Shown here: positions 17,829 to 26,059 of the stretch, piece by piece
Position numbering within the stretch: position 1 is the stretch's first letter
How the letters are laid out: each line of letters begins with the position of its first letter
Program-made: the position numbers and the translations under genes
The notes under the pieces: model-generated
What the model was told of the DNA's origin: nothing
Database searches by the model: none
Seen by the model: the letters and a program-made list of their open reading frames with translations, nothing else
DNA from: an uncultured Bacteroides sp.
GTDB taxonomy: Bacteria; Bacteroidota; Bacteroidia; Bacteroidales; UBA932
Direction of reading: 5' to 3'
Assembly (NCBI GenBank): GCA_900546925.1
Contig: UREV01000008.1
Span: 1-64,000 of the forward strand
DNA length: 64,000 nt

Positions 17829-18758
17829 ATGAAAATTTCAGAGATTTTAAAGAATAGCAAGAAGGCGTTTCCTTCTATTGAGATCGTGCCGCCGCTTAAC
17901 GGCATGGATAAGGAAGAATTGTTGAATACCGTGAAGACTTTCATGGAATTCAGTCCAAAATATATAAACGTAACTTGTCACAGGGACGAGTTCAGTTTCC
18001 GCAAGGAGGACAATGGAACATATACCAAACATCTCGTGAGAAACCGTATCAGTGAGGTGGCGGTCTGCGCTGCGATCATGTCCAAGTATGAGATCGATGT
18101 AGTTCCGCACATCATCTGCGGGGGAGCTTCTGCAGAGGAACTGGAAAGCGATTTATATAATTATAAGTTCTTGGGTATCAGTAATGTAATGGCGCTTCGC
18201 GGTGACAGTATCTCAGGCGAGAAACGCTTTACTCCTCATCCTCATGGTTATAAGCATGCCAACGAGTTGGTGTCAGCTATCCGCAAGTTCGACGAGGAGA
18301 CAGCAGGGGAGTCTTTCTGCATCGGTGTAGGTGGATATCCTGAGAAGCATTTCGAGGCAGCCAATATCGAGACCGACATTGAGAATCTGAAGCGTAAGGT
18401 GGATGCAGGTGCCGACTATGTGATCACCCAGATGTTTTTCGACAATGAAGTTTTCTACAGGTTTGAGCGTCAATGCCGTGAGGCAGGGATCAATGTCCCT
18501 ATCATTCCGGGTCTGAAGCCGTTGTCCACTGCCAAGCAGGTGGAGCTGCTTCCGCAGTCGTTCTCGCTGGATATCCCTAAGGTCCTGACAGAGAGAATTG
18601 CTCATGCCGGCGATGACAAGGATGCTGTATACGAAATCGGCCTCGACTGGTGCATGGAGCAGTGCAAGGATCTCCTCAAGCATGGCGTCCCTGCTGTCCA
18701 TTTCTACACTATGGGCAAGACCAAGAACATAACAGCCATCATGAAAGAGTGTTTTTAA
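17829..18758 (+). CDS. metF: Methylenetetrahydrofolate reductase
   Basis: A flavoprotein TIM barrel that reduces 5,10-methylene- to 5-methyltetrahydrofolate, the methyl donor for MetH encoded just upstream. I chose ATG at 17829 (MKISEILKN), giving 309 residues; an in-frame TTG lies at 17811. Family motifs are visible: FPSIEIVPP near the N-terminus, the NVTCHRDE segment, GISNVMALRGD and the late PGLKPLSTAKQ. The length is typical for bacterial MetF. It is followed by a gap filled with hairpin repeats and then a terminator serving the facing operon. Confidence 0.95.
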   Translation: MKISEILKNSKKAFPSIEIVPPLNGMDKEELLNTVKTFMEFSPKYINVTCHRDEFSFRKEDNGTYTKHLVRNRISEVAVCAAIMSKYEIDVVPHIICGGASAEELESDLYNYKFLGISNVMALRGDSISGEKRFTPHPHGYKHANELVSAIRKFDEETAGESFCIGVGGYPEKHFEAANIETDIENLKRKVDAGADYVITQMFFDNEVFYRFERQCREAGINVPIIPGLKPLSTAKQVELLPQSFSLDIPKVLTERIAHAGDDKDAVYEIGLDWCMEQCKDLLKHGVPAVHFYTMGKTKNITAIMKECF

Positions 18759-18774
18759 CATTCTTATTTACGCC

Positions 18775-18893
18775 GGCGGTTGGAGGTCCCGGCGGAGACC
18801 TTCGCTAGCGCTCATCCCTCCCAGCAGAGCTGGGTCCCTCCCATTTACGGGGTCATGGGTGACCACGGGTCTCCGCCGGGACCTCCAACCGCC
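18775..18893 (+). repeat. Family A hairpin repeat, copy 2
   Basis: Perfect 26-bp outer arms (18775-18800 and 18868-18893) enclose the core beginning TTCGCTAGCGCTCATCC, with inner hairpin CCCAGC-AGA-GCTGGG and a second small hairpin GGTCA-TGGG-TGACC. The arms share nothing with those of copy 1. Confidence 0.8.
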
Positions 18894-18921
18894 TCCACCG
18901 TAAACATCCAATGTTACGTGA

Positions 18922-19026
18922 GCCGTAGGCAGTCTGGCCTCTGCAGGACTTGCCGCCCTCGGCACTAGAGGGAGGGGCCCGCGACAGCGGGAGGGCCTGG
19001 TCCTGCAGAGTCAGACTGCCTACGGC
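18922..19026 (+). repeat. Long hairpin element (family C, single copy seen)
   Basis: Arms of about 27 bp (18922-18949 and 19000-19026) match with one mismatch or bulge. The core holds two smaller stems, CCCTC-n-GAGGG and CCCGC-GACA-GCGGG. It resembles families A and B in design but has a different core. Confidence 0.65.
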
Positions 19027-19072
19027 AGCCAAGTCACTTTGCCATATTCCTCGCCGTAAGCGACTAATATGT

Positions 19073-19113
19073 CTGTAAAAAAACAAGCCCCCGCGTCGAA
19101 AAGACGCAGGGGC
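19073..19113 (-). terminator. Terminator of the decarboxylase operon
   Basis: The stem GCCCCTGCGTC / GACGCGGGGGC with a short loop is followed on the minus strand by TTGTTTTTTTTAC, 28 bp after the oadB-type gene stop. Confidence 0.85.
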
Positions 19114-19140
19114 TGTTTCGATATATGAGGTTTGAAAAAC

Positions 19141-20283
19141 CTATCCGAGGAAACCGAGAAGGATACCGGCAGCGACCGCTGAACCGATCACACCGGCGAC
19201 ATTTGGACCCATCGCATGCATCAGCAAATGATTGCTTGGATCAGCCTCACGTCCCACCACCTCAGACACACGCGCACTGTCAGGCACCGCAGAAACACCG
19301 GCATTGCCGATAAGCGGATTAATCTTGCGACCCTCACGACAGAACAAATTCATAAACTTAACGAACAAAACACCGCACATCGTAGCGATAATGAACGAAA
19401 GAAGTCCGAGTCCGAAAATCTTGACAGATGTCGTAGACAAAAACTTGTCAGCCTGAGTAGAACAACCCACAGTAAGACCGATAAGAGTCGTGATAACATC
19501 GATAAGCGGACCACGCGCAGTCTCAGCAAGACGCCTTGTGACACCACTCTCCTTCAAGAGATTACCGAAGAACAACATACCCAAAAGCGGAAGACCGGAA
19601 GGCACGATGAATGCAGTCGTAAGGAAACCCACGATAGGGAAAATAATCTTCTCACGCTGACTCACAACACGCGGAGCAGGCATACGGATAAGCCTCTCCT
19701 TCTTAGTCGTAAGCATAAGCATGATAGGCTTCTGAATCACAGGAACCAACGCCATATAAGAATACGCCGAAACCGCAATCGCACCCATAAGATCCGGTGC
19801 CATCTTCGAAGAAAGGAAAATCGCGGTAGGACCGTCAGCACCACCGATGATACCGATCGCGCCAGCCTCATTCGGCATAAAGCCCAAGGCCAATGCCAAG
19901 AGATAAGCACCGAAAATACCCATCTGAGCCGCAGCTCCGATAAGAATAAGTCTCGGCTGTGAAATCAATGCCGAAAAGTCGGTCATCGCTCCGATACCAA
20001 GGAAAATCAGTGGGGGATACCATCCCTGTCTGACACCCTGATACAAAATATTCAAGACGGAACCATCCTCATAAACTCCGATATTCAGACCGGGGAACAT
20101 AGGAATGTTACCGATGATCATACCGAAGCCGATAGGGACCAGGAGCAAAGGCTCCCACTCCTTCTTGATAGCCAGAGTTATAAAGACGATGCCTATGGCG
20201 ATCATCACCAGATGCTGCCACGTCATGTTGCAGAATCCGGTAAACTCCCAGAACTGTTGCAGGCTACTGATTATCTGCTCCAT
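19141..20283 (-). CDS. mmdB: Sodium-pumping decarboxylase beta subunit (OadB/MmdB/GcdB family)
   Basis: The membrane subunit that couples removal of CO2 from the biotin carrier to export of Na+. The 380-residue protein has about 9-11 membrane segments and the family signature around GIIGGADGPTAIF and NAGVSAVPDSARV with the functional Asp/Ser residues, plus a C-terminal GSAVAAGILLGFLG. It is the last gene of a four-gene minus-strand operon (carboxyltransferase, OadG-like, biotin carrier, this), only 4 bp after the biotin carrier. The substrate is most likely methylmalonyl-CoA because of the first gene; oxaloacetate or glutaconyl-CoA are alternatives. Confidence 0.92.
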   Translation of the reverse strand: MEQIISSLQQFWEFTGFCNMTWQHLVMIAIGIVFITLAIKKEWEPLLLVPIGFGMIIGNIPMFPGLNIGVYEDGSVLNILYQGVRQGWYPPLIFLGIGAMTDFSALISQPRLILIGAAAQMGIFGAYLLALALGFMPNEAGAIGIIGGADGPTAIFLSSKMAPDLMGAIAVSAYSYMALVPVIQKPIMLMLTTKKERLIRMPAPRVVSQREKIIFPIVGFLTTAFIVPSGLPLLGMLFFGNLLKESGVTRRLAETARGPLIDVITTLIGLTVGCSTQADKFLSTTSVKIFGLGLLSFIIATMCGVLFVKFMNLFCREGRKINPLIGNAGVSAVPDSARVSEVVGREADPSNHLLMHAMGPNVAGVIGSAVAAGILLGFLG

Positions 20284-20287
20284 AAAG

Positions 20288-20728
20288 TTATGCGATGGTT
20301 ACGATAGAAGCACCCTCGAGAACAGAATCACCCTTGGAAACATGAATCTTGGTAACGACACCAGCTTTCTCCGCCTGAATCTCGTTCTCCATCTTCATGG
20401 CCTCAAGTACAGCAACCTTCTGTCCGGCAGCCACTGTATCACCCTCTTTTACAGACACTTCGATGATAACACCAGGAAGCGGTGATGTAACAGCCTTTCC
20501 TTCTCCGGCAGGCTTGGCTGCAGGTGCTGGAGCTGCAGCAGCTGCAGGCTGAGGTGCAGGTGCAGATGCCTGAGGAGCAGCCTGTACAGGAGCTGCAGCA
20601 GGCATAGAATTCTCCATTTCTACCTGATAAGAAACACCATTTACGGTTACATCAGCAAGATTTCCATTTGTGGAATTAATAGCGACATTGTAGTCGTTGC
20701 CGTTGATTTTGAATTTATATTGTTTCAT
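20288..20728 (-). CDS. mmdC: Biotin carrier subunit of the decarboxylase
   Basis: A 146-residue protein with a short N-terminal beta region, an Ala/Pro-rich flexible linker (about 41-75) and a C-terminal biotinyl domain with the biotinylation motif EAMKMENE, modified at Lys112. It carries CO2 between the carboxyltransferase and the membrane pump. The long Ala-Pro linker is usual for this subunit. Its position between the OadG-like and beta subunits matches Bacteroidales propionate operons. Confidence 0.93.
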   Translation of the reverse strand: MKQYKFKINGNDYNVAINSTNGNLADVTVNGVSYQVEMENSMPAAAPVQAAPQASAPAPQPAAAAAPAPAAKPAGEGKAVTSPLPGVIIEVSVKEGDTVAAGQKVAVLEAMKMENEIQAEKAGVVTKIHVSKGDSVLEGASIVTIA

Positions 20729-20760
20729 AACTTTTATATTTTCTATTGATTAATGCCACT

Positions 20761-21702
20761 TTATCTTGGCAACTGTCTGAAATTCTGTTCTTTATTGTTC
20801 CAACCGCTCTCTTTTCTGCGGATAGTGATCACGAAACTCTCCTGATCGTGTACTGACTCCTCATTATATAAGTGGAGAGCAGTGGAAATGGCAGCGTAAA
20901 CCTCACCATTCATTTCCTGATCGAGAGCCAGAGAAATGGCGGCAGCCACCTCAGGAGTCAATTTCCCGGAAGCCTTCGCATTGACCTTACCCGCGGCAGC
21001 CTCTTTTCCGCCGTTAGGCTTGGATGAGCTGCCGGAGACTTTGCCGAGCAGGCTGAACAGCCACCAGAGGATAATCAAAGCGCAGAAAACAACTGATACA
21101 GAGACGATTGAGAGAATGAATCCATGCTCGTCCTCGCGTGCCATCTTCTGGGCGCCGGTTTCTGTTTCATGTGTGCCGTTCACTGTCGCAGGCGAAGGAG
21201 CAGCGGGCTCAGCTTCTGTCTCGAACTCCATCTGACGCAAGTCGTGGGCTGATTTTACCACGGATTTGCCGGCTGGAAGAGTCGCAGGGACTGCGATGGA
21301 ATCCACGATTGTGCGTCCGTCGTTGCTGACGAGATAAATCGTAGAACCCCTCTTTATCTGGAAATTGACATAGAAAGTTCCGTCATGGCTATCACCGCTG
21401 GCGTAGAACAGGGCTACCTGTCGGGGACCGATCTTGGTACGGATATCCGACTTCGTAACAGGACTTTTCTTAAGATTGCTGCGGTCGTCTGACAAGAAGC
21501 AGCCGCCGTAGTTTACAGTGCCCTGAGACTTGTTGAAAATCTCTATCCATCCTGCTTGCCGGCCATAATCATCCAAAATACAACTGCTGTCCGGCTCCGC
21601 CATGACCTCTGAAATGATGAGGTCGCTGACGTTCTGGGCACGCATGTCGGAAAAGCCTGCTGCAAGAACGGCACTAAATAAAATCAGTAATATACGTTTC
21701 AT
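20761..21702 (-). CDS. OadG-like subunit fused to a secreted lamin-tail domain
   Basis: The 313-residue protein begins with a signal peptide (1-22), then a lamin-tail-like beta domain (about 24-140; DLIISEVMAEP...WIEIFNKS, GGCFLSDD). One membrane helix follows at 194-220, then a cytoplasmic Lys/Ala-rich linker and an OadG-type C-terminus (EVAAAISLALDQE to GWNNKEQNFRQLPR). OadG/MmdD subunits assemble the pump and are normally under 120 residues, so this is a fusion that displays an extra domain on the outer face of the membrane. The operon position supports the OadG role; the job of the lamin-tail domain is unknown. Confidence 0.8.
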   Translation of the reverse strand: MKRILLILFSAVLAAGFSDMRAQNVSDLIISEVMAEPDSSCILDDYGRQAGWIEIFNKSQGTVNYGGCFLSDDRSNLKKSPVTKSDIRTKIGPRQVALFYASGDSHDGTFYVNFQIKRGSTIYLVSNDGRTIVDSIAVPATLPAGKSVVKSAHDLRQMEFETEAEPAAPSPATVNGTHETETGAQKMAREDEHGFILSIVSVSVVFCALIILWWLFSLLGKVSGSSSKPNGGKEAAAGKVNAKASGKLTPEVAAAISLALDQEMNGEVYAAISTALHLYNEESVHDQESFVITIRRKESGWNNKEQNFRQLPR

Positions 21703-21714
21703 TCCCCGTGCGAT

Positions 21715-23277
21715 TTAGAGAGGAAGATTGTCGTGCTTCTTGGCCGGAATAGTCTGTTTCTTGCCGGCAAGCTGCTCGAGCGCGCGTATTACACGGAATC
21801 TGGTGTTCCTCGGTTCGATAATATCGTCTATATAACCCATTTGGGCTGCCTGATAAGGATTACAGAAGAGGTCGTTGTACTCAGTCTTCTTCTCCTCAGC
21901 CAGTTTAGCCTTCTCCTCCGGATCCTCCACTGCCTTAAGCTCTTTACCATAAAGAATCTGAACAGCTCCGTCGGCACCCATAACTGCGATGTTGGCAGAA
22001 GGCCATGCGTAGTTTATATCTCCACGTATCTGCTTGCAACTCATGACGATATGAGCTCCACCATAAGACTTTCTGAGGGTGACTGTAACCTTAGGTACGG
22101 TAGCCTCTCCATAAGCATAGAGAAGTTTCGCACCATTGGCGATGATAGCGCCATACTCCTGCTGTGTTCCGCAAAGGAATCCCGGAACGTCCACGAGTGT
22201 GACGATAGGGATGTTGAACGCGTCGCAGAAACGCACGAATCTCGCAGCCTTTCTGGAGGCATTGATATCCAACACGCCGGCGAGGAACTTAGGCTGATTG
22301 GCCACGATACCCACGCTGCGTCCGTTCATGTGCGCGAAACCTACGATAATATTCTTCGCATAAGCCTGATGAATCTCGAAGAACTTGCCGTCATCCACGA
22401 TGCTCTTTATGACATAGTACATGTCGTAAGCTTTGTTCGGGTTATCCGGAATGATCTCATTCAGGGCATCATCCACGCGGCTTACAGGGTCATTTGTAGG
22501 AACGACAGGAGCCTCCTCCATATTGTTCTGCGGAATGTAGCTCAGCAATTCCTTGATGATTCTGATACCGTCCTCGTCATTCTCAGCTGCGAAATGAGCC
22601 ACGCCACTCTTTGTTGCATGTACGCTCGCACCGCCGAGATCCTCTGATGAAACAGTCTCGCCAGTCACGCTCTTCACGACTGCCGGTCCGGTAAGGAACA
22701 TGTATGACGTGTTCTTCACCATGACAGTGAAGTCTGTCAATGCAGGTGAGTATACTGCTCCTCCGGCGCATGGTCCGAATATACCTGAAATCTGAGGAAC
22801 AACACCTGAAGAGAGGATGTTCCTTTCGAAAATTTCTCCGAATCCTGCCAATGAGTTGATGCCTTCCTGAATTCTGGCACCGCCTGAGTCGTTAAGTCCG
22901 ATACATGGTGCACCATTCTTGGTAGCCATGTCCATCACTTTGCAAATCTTCTGTGCCATAGCCTCTCCGAGGGAGCCTCCTGACACTGTGAAGTCCTGGG
23001 CGAATACGTAGACCAGTCTTCCGTCGATTGTACCTTGCCCTGTTACGACACCATCTCCGTCAAAATGCTGTTTTTCCATTCCGAAGTTAGTGCAACGATG
23101 ATGCACGAACATGTCGAATTCCTCGAAGCTTCCTTCATCGAGGAGCAGAGCGATTCTCTCACGCGCGGTGAGCTTTCCTTTCTGGTGCTGCGCATCGATT
23201 CTTTTCTGTCCGCCGCCCATCATGGCTTTGGCTCTGCGCTCTACCAGATTCTTGATATTATCCTGCTGGATACTCAT
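21715..23277 (-). CDS. mmdA: Methylmalonyl-CoA decarboxylase / propionyl-CoA carboxylase, carboxyltransferase subunit
   Basis: Transfers the carboxyl group of (S)-methylmalonyl-CoA to biotin, releasing propionyl-CoA. The 520-residue length and motifs are those of the family: GGSLGEAMAQKICKVMDMA, NDSGGARIQEGINSL for acyl-CoA binding, GPCAGGAVYSPA and the C-terminal carboxybiotin half with DVPGFLCGTQQEYG. It heads the operon with the OadG-like, biotin and beta subunits, fitting propionate production with Na+ export. The methylmalonyl-CoA epimerase gene often found upstream in this order is absent here. A TATCTTTG box lies 46 bp upstream. Confidence 0.93.
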   Translation of the reverse strand: MSIQQDNIKNLVERRAKAMMGGGQKRIDAQHQKGKLTARERIALLLDEGSFEEFDMFVHHRCTNFGMEKQHFDGDGVVTGQGTIDGRLVYVFAQDFTVSGGSLGEAMAQKICKVMDMATKNGAPCIGLNDSGGARIQEGINSLAGFGEIFERNILSSGVVPQISGIFGPCAGGAVYSPALTDFTVMVKNTSYMFLTGPAVVKSVTGETVSSEDLGGASVHATKSGVAHFAAENDEDGIRIIKELLSYIPQNNMEEAPVVPTNDPVSRVDDALNEIIPDNPNKAYDMYYVIKSIVDDGKFFEIHQAYAKNIIVGFAHMNGRSVGIVANQPKFLAGVLDINASRKAARFVRFCDAFNIPIVTLVDVPGFLCGTQQEYGAIIANGAKLLYAYGEATVPKVTVTLRKSYGGAHIVMSCKQIRGDINYAWPSANIAVMGADGAVQILYGKELKAVEDPEEKAKLAEEKKTEYNDLFCNPYQAAQMGYIDDIIEPRNTRFRVIRALEQLAGKKQTIPAKKHDNLPL

Positions 23278-23322
23278 GTATTATTTATATATTAATAAGT
23301 GATACCAAATTTATTCAACTTG

Positions 23323-23330
23323 CAAAGATA
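23323..23330 (-). promoter_or_regulatory. -7 box of the decarboxylase operon
   Basis: Minus-strand TATCTTTG, 46 bp before mmdA; a second candidate TAAATTTG lies nearer at 23306-23313. Confidence 0.55.
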
Positions 23331-23436
23331 CTTAAAATTCTGTAAATCGGAAACTTCTCGAGATTTGTAATATTTTGTAAATGAAATCGAAACATCTTCT
23401 TAGATAGATTGCAATGATTATATAATAGCGTATGCC

Positions 23437-23444
23437 TATATTTG
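23437..23444 (+). promoter_or_regulatory. -7 box for the phosphate transporter gene
   Basis: TATATTTG, 31 bp before the ATG at 23475. Confidence 0.5.
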
Positions 23445-23474
23445 TGCTCGAAAACTAAGAGAGTATATTTTATA

Positions 23475-25718
23475 ATGGAAACAGTGTATCTGGGACTTGT
23501 TGTTTTTTTGTTCGTCCTGGCAATTTTCGACCTCATGGTCGGCGTCAGCAATGACGCGGTTAACTTTCTGCAATCTGCTATCGGAGCTAAGGTTGCAACA
23601 TTCCGAACCATCATTATCGTAGCCGCAGTCGGTATCTTTGTCGGCGCTTCCATGAGTAACGGCATGATGGAAATCGCAAGAAACGGAATCTATCACCCAT
23701 CTATGTTCTCCTTCAGGGAGATAATGTTTATCTTATTGGCTGTCATAGCCTCCGACATCGTCCTGCTGGATATTTTCAACTCCTTGGGACTGCCTACTTC
23801 CACTACCGTATCCATGGTATTCGAGCTGCTTGGAGGAACCGTAGCGATATCATTGATGAAAACCTCGGGCGATCCCGACCTGGCGATCGGCGATCTGATG
23901 AACACCAGCAAGGCGTTGACAGTCATCATGGCGATTTTCGTCTCCGTCGCGATAGCGTTCTTTTTCGGAACCCTCATTCAGTATCTTTCCCGTATCATCT
24001 TCACTTTCACATACAAGAATCCTTCGCTGAAGTGGAAAATCGGAATTTTCGGCGGTTTCGCCTTCACTTCCATCATCTACTTCATGCTGATAAAAGGCCT
24101 CGAACATTCATCGTTCATGAGCCCTGAAATGCTGGAATGGATCCACTCGAACACCCTTCTTGTGTGCGGCTCCTGCTTCGTGATTTCAGGCCTGCTGACG
24201 CAGATCCTATATATGTTTAAGGTCAATGTCTTTAAGATCCTCGTTCTTACGGGTACATTCGCATTGGCCATGGCCTTCGCCGGCAACGACTTGGTGAACT
24301 TCATCGGAGTTCCTTTGGCCGGATATTCCGCATTCCAGGATTATGTGGCCAACGGTGCCGGTGACTATTCGGGCTACATGATGTCTTCTCTGGATTCTCC
24401 GGCTCATATCCCGGCATATTTCCTTGTCGCAGCCGGAATTGTGATGGTCATAGCGTTGGCTACATCCAAAAAGGCCTACAATGTCGTAAAAACTTCCGTA
24501 GACCTCGCCCGCCAGGATGCAGGAGACGAGATGTTCGGTTCTTCGAAAATGGCAAGAATCCTCGTGAGGTTCAGCACCAATGTCGCAAGTTCTATCTCTG
24601 CCAATGTCCCTGACCGCGTCAAGGTTTGGGTCAATAAGAGGTTCAATGTCGATGAGTCCGTGCTTGCCCACGGTGCAGCTTTCGATGAGGTGCGCGCTAC
24701 AGTTAACCTGGTGGTATCCAGCCTCTTGATAGCGCTTGGAACATCATTGACCTTACCACTTTCTACTACTTATGTGACCTTCATGGTGGCGATGGGAACC
24801 TCATTGGCCGACAAGGCCTGGGGCAGGGAGAGCGCGGTATTCCGCATCACTGGTGTGATTTCGGTCATCGGCGGTTGGTTCGTGACGGCGGGATCTGCTT
24901 TCGTGCTCTGCTTTATCGTCGCCATGACCATGGCCATCGGAGGTATGCCGGTAGCTGCGCTGCTTGTGGCCTTGTCTCTCTTCTTGCTGATACGCAGTAA
25001 TATACGTTATCATAAGAAGCGTCAGGAGGAGAAGGGTGATGTCATTTTCAACGAGATGATCACCTCTAAGGACAGTGCCCGGACGTTGGAACTTCTTTCT
25101 GAGCATATCCTCCAGAGCCAGAGCAAATTCCTTGCGTATGTCAATGATACTTATCAGCAGATTACTGACGGATTTGTTTCAGAAGATTTGGGAAAACTGC
25201 AGAAAGCTGAAAGCAGTATGCATCGTGAGCGCTTTAACCTCAAACAGTTGCGACGTAAAGAAATGCTCGGTCTCAGGCGTATCGACCAGGATGTTGCCAT
25301 CGAAAAGAGCACATGGTTCCATATCGGGAGAAACAGCTGCGAAGATATGTTGTATAGCTTGCGTAGAATCTGTGACCCGTGTGAGGAACATATCGATAAC
25401 AGTTTCGTTCCGCTGAGTATGGACCGTGTGAAAGAATTCATGCCGCTTCGCGATACTATGCTGTTCTTGTTGAAACGCTCTGAGGCGGTGATCAGTTCAC
25501 ACGATAGGGAAGGCGCCGAAAAGGTAAGGGAGCAATGCGAGACCTTCAAGGAGTGTCTGGCTCAGACCAGACGCGAGCAGATGGATCGCATGAGGTCCAC
25601 AAAGGACAATATCACAGTGGCTTATGTTTACCTGAATATCCTTCAGGAGACTCACGAAATGGTAAGCGCCATGCAGCACCTGCTGCGTGCAGCCAAGCAT
25701 TTTACACAGCTGTCTTAG
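23475..25718 (+). CDS. PiT-family inorganic phosphate transporter with C-terminal PhoU-like domain
   Basis: A 747-residue fusion. Residues 1-about 520 form the PHO4/PiT transporter with two inverted family repeats (FDLMVGVSNDAVNFLQSAIG and LAMAFAGNDLVNFIGVPLAG) and about 12 membrane segments; it imports phosphate with Na+ or H+. Residues about 530-747 are a soluble helical bundle resembling PhoU/DUF47, a usual partner of PiT proteins that gates or senses phosphate. I chose METVYLGL as the start; an upstream in-frame TTG is less likely. A two-component system lies downstream on the other strand, which may or may not be related. Confidence 0.92.
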   Translation: METVYLGLVVFLFVLAIFDLMVGVSNDAVNFLQSAIGAKVATFRTIIIVAAVGIFVGASMSNGMMEIARNGIYHPSMFSFREIMFILLAVIASDIVLLDIFNSLGLPTSTTVSMVFELLGGTVAISLMKTSGDPDLAIGDLMNTSKALTVIMAIFVSVAIAFFFGTLIQYLSRIIFTFTYKNPSLKWKIGIFGGFAFTSIIYFMLIKGLEHSSFMSPEMLEWIHSNTLLVCGSCFVISGLLTQILYMFKVNVFKILVLTGTFALAMAFAGNDLVNFIGVPLAGYSAFQDYVANGAGDYSGYMMSSLDSPAHIPAYFLVAAGIVMVIALATSKKAYNVVKTSVDLARQDAGDEMFGSSKMARILVRFSTNVASSISANVPDRVKVWVNKRFNVDESVLAHGAAFDEVRATVNLVVSSLLIALGTSLTLPLSTTYVTFMVAMGTSLADKAWGRESAVFRITGVISVIGGWFVTAGSAFVLCFIVAMTMAIGGMPVAALLVALSLFLLIRSNIRYHKKRQEEKGDVIFNEMITSKDSARTLELLSEHILQSQSKFLAYVNDTYQQITDGFVSEDLGKLQKAESSMHRERFNLKQLRRKEMLGLRRIDQDVAIEKSTWFHIGRNSCEDMLYSLRRICDPCEEHIDNSFVPLSMDRVKEFMPLRDTMLFLLKRSEAVISSHDREGAEKVREQCETFKECLAQTRREQMDRMRSTKDNITVAYVYLNILQETHEMVSAMQHLLRAAKHFTQLS

Positions 25719-25738
25719 CTATCACAGAACGTCTCGTA

Positions 25739-25809
25739 GCCGGGCAGCGGCGGTGCCCGGCGAGCGAATTACGAAGTACCTGAGCGAGTGGGCACTGACC
25801 GCTGCCGGC
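25739..25809 (+). repeat. Family B hairpin repeat, copy 2
   Basis: Arms 25739-25759 and 25789-25809 are nearly complementary around the core GCGAATTACGAAGTACCTGA. A second copy starts 152 bp further on, with flanks that also match (CGTAGCCGGGCAGCGGCGGT), so the pair arose by local duplication. Confidence 0.75.
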
Positions 25810-25890
25810 ATCCATGCCGACTGGTCAGTGCCTACTGCGTAAATCTTGATGAGATTAGTAGCCCTTTCTGTTTCTGCAGAATGTCGCGTA

Positions 25891-25961
25891 GCCGGGCAGC
25901 GGCGGTGCTCAGAGAGCGAATTACGAAGTACCTGAGCGAACGAGCACTGACCGCTGCCGGC
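25891..25961 (+). repeat. Family B hairpin repeat, copy 3
   Basis: Same core as copy 2 in arms GCCGGGCAGCGGCGGTGCTC and GAGCACTGACCGCTGCCGGC. The inner arm base changed from CCC to CTC and its partner from GGG to GAG, so pairing is kept by a compensatory change. Confidence 0.75.
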
Positions 25962-26007
25962 ATCCCCGCCAGCTTGCCAGGGGAATTTCTGAAATCTCTA
26001 ATATAAT

Positions 26008-26042
26008 AAGCGGTCGCAAGGCTTACCACCCTGCGACCGCTT
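26008..26042 (-). terminator. Hairpin terminator after the sensor kinase gene
   Basis: Perfect 11-bp stem AAGCGGTCGCA / TGCGACCGCTT with a 13-base loop, 17 bp after the kinase stop on the minus strand. The following T-run is weak. Confidence 0.6.
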
Positions 26043-26059
26043 GATTATGTTCTGATAAA

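Larger units (their letters stand above)
18759..19082. other. Gene-free gap with two long hairpin repeats
   Basis: Between metF and the decarboxylase operon no gene is seen. It holds a family A hairpin (18775-18893) and a different long hairpin (18922-19026), both described separately. Confidence 0.7.
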
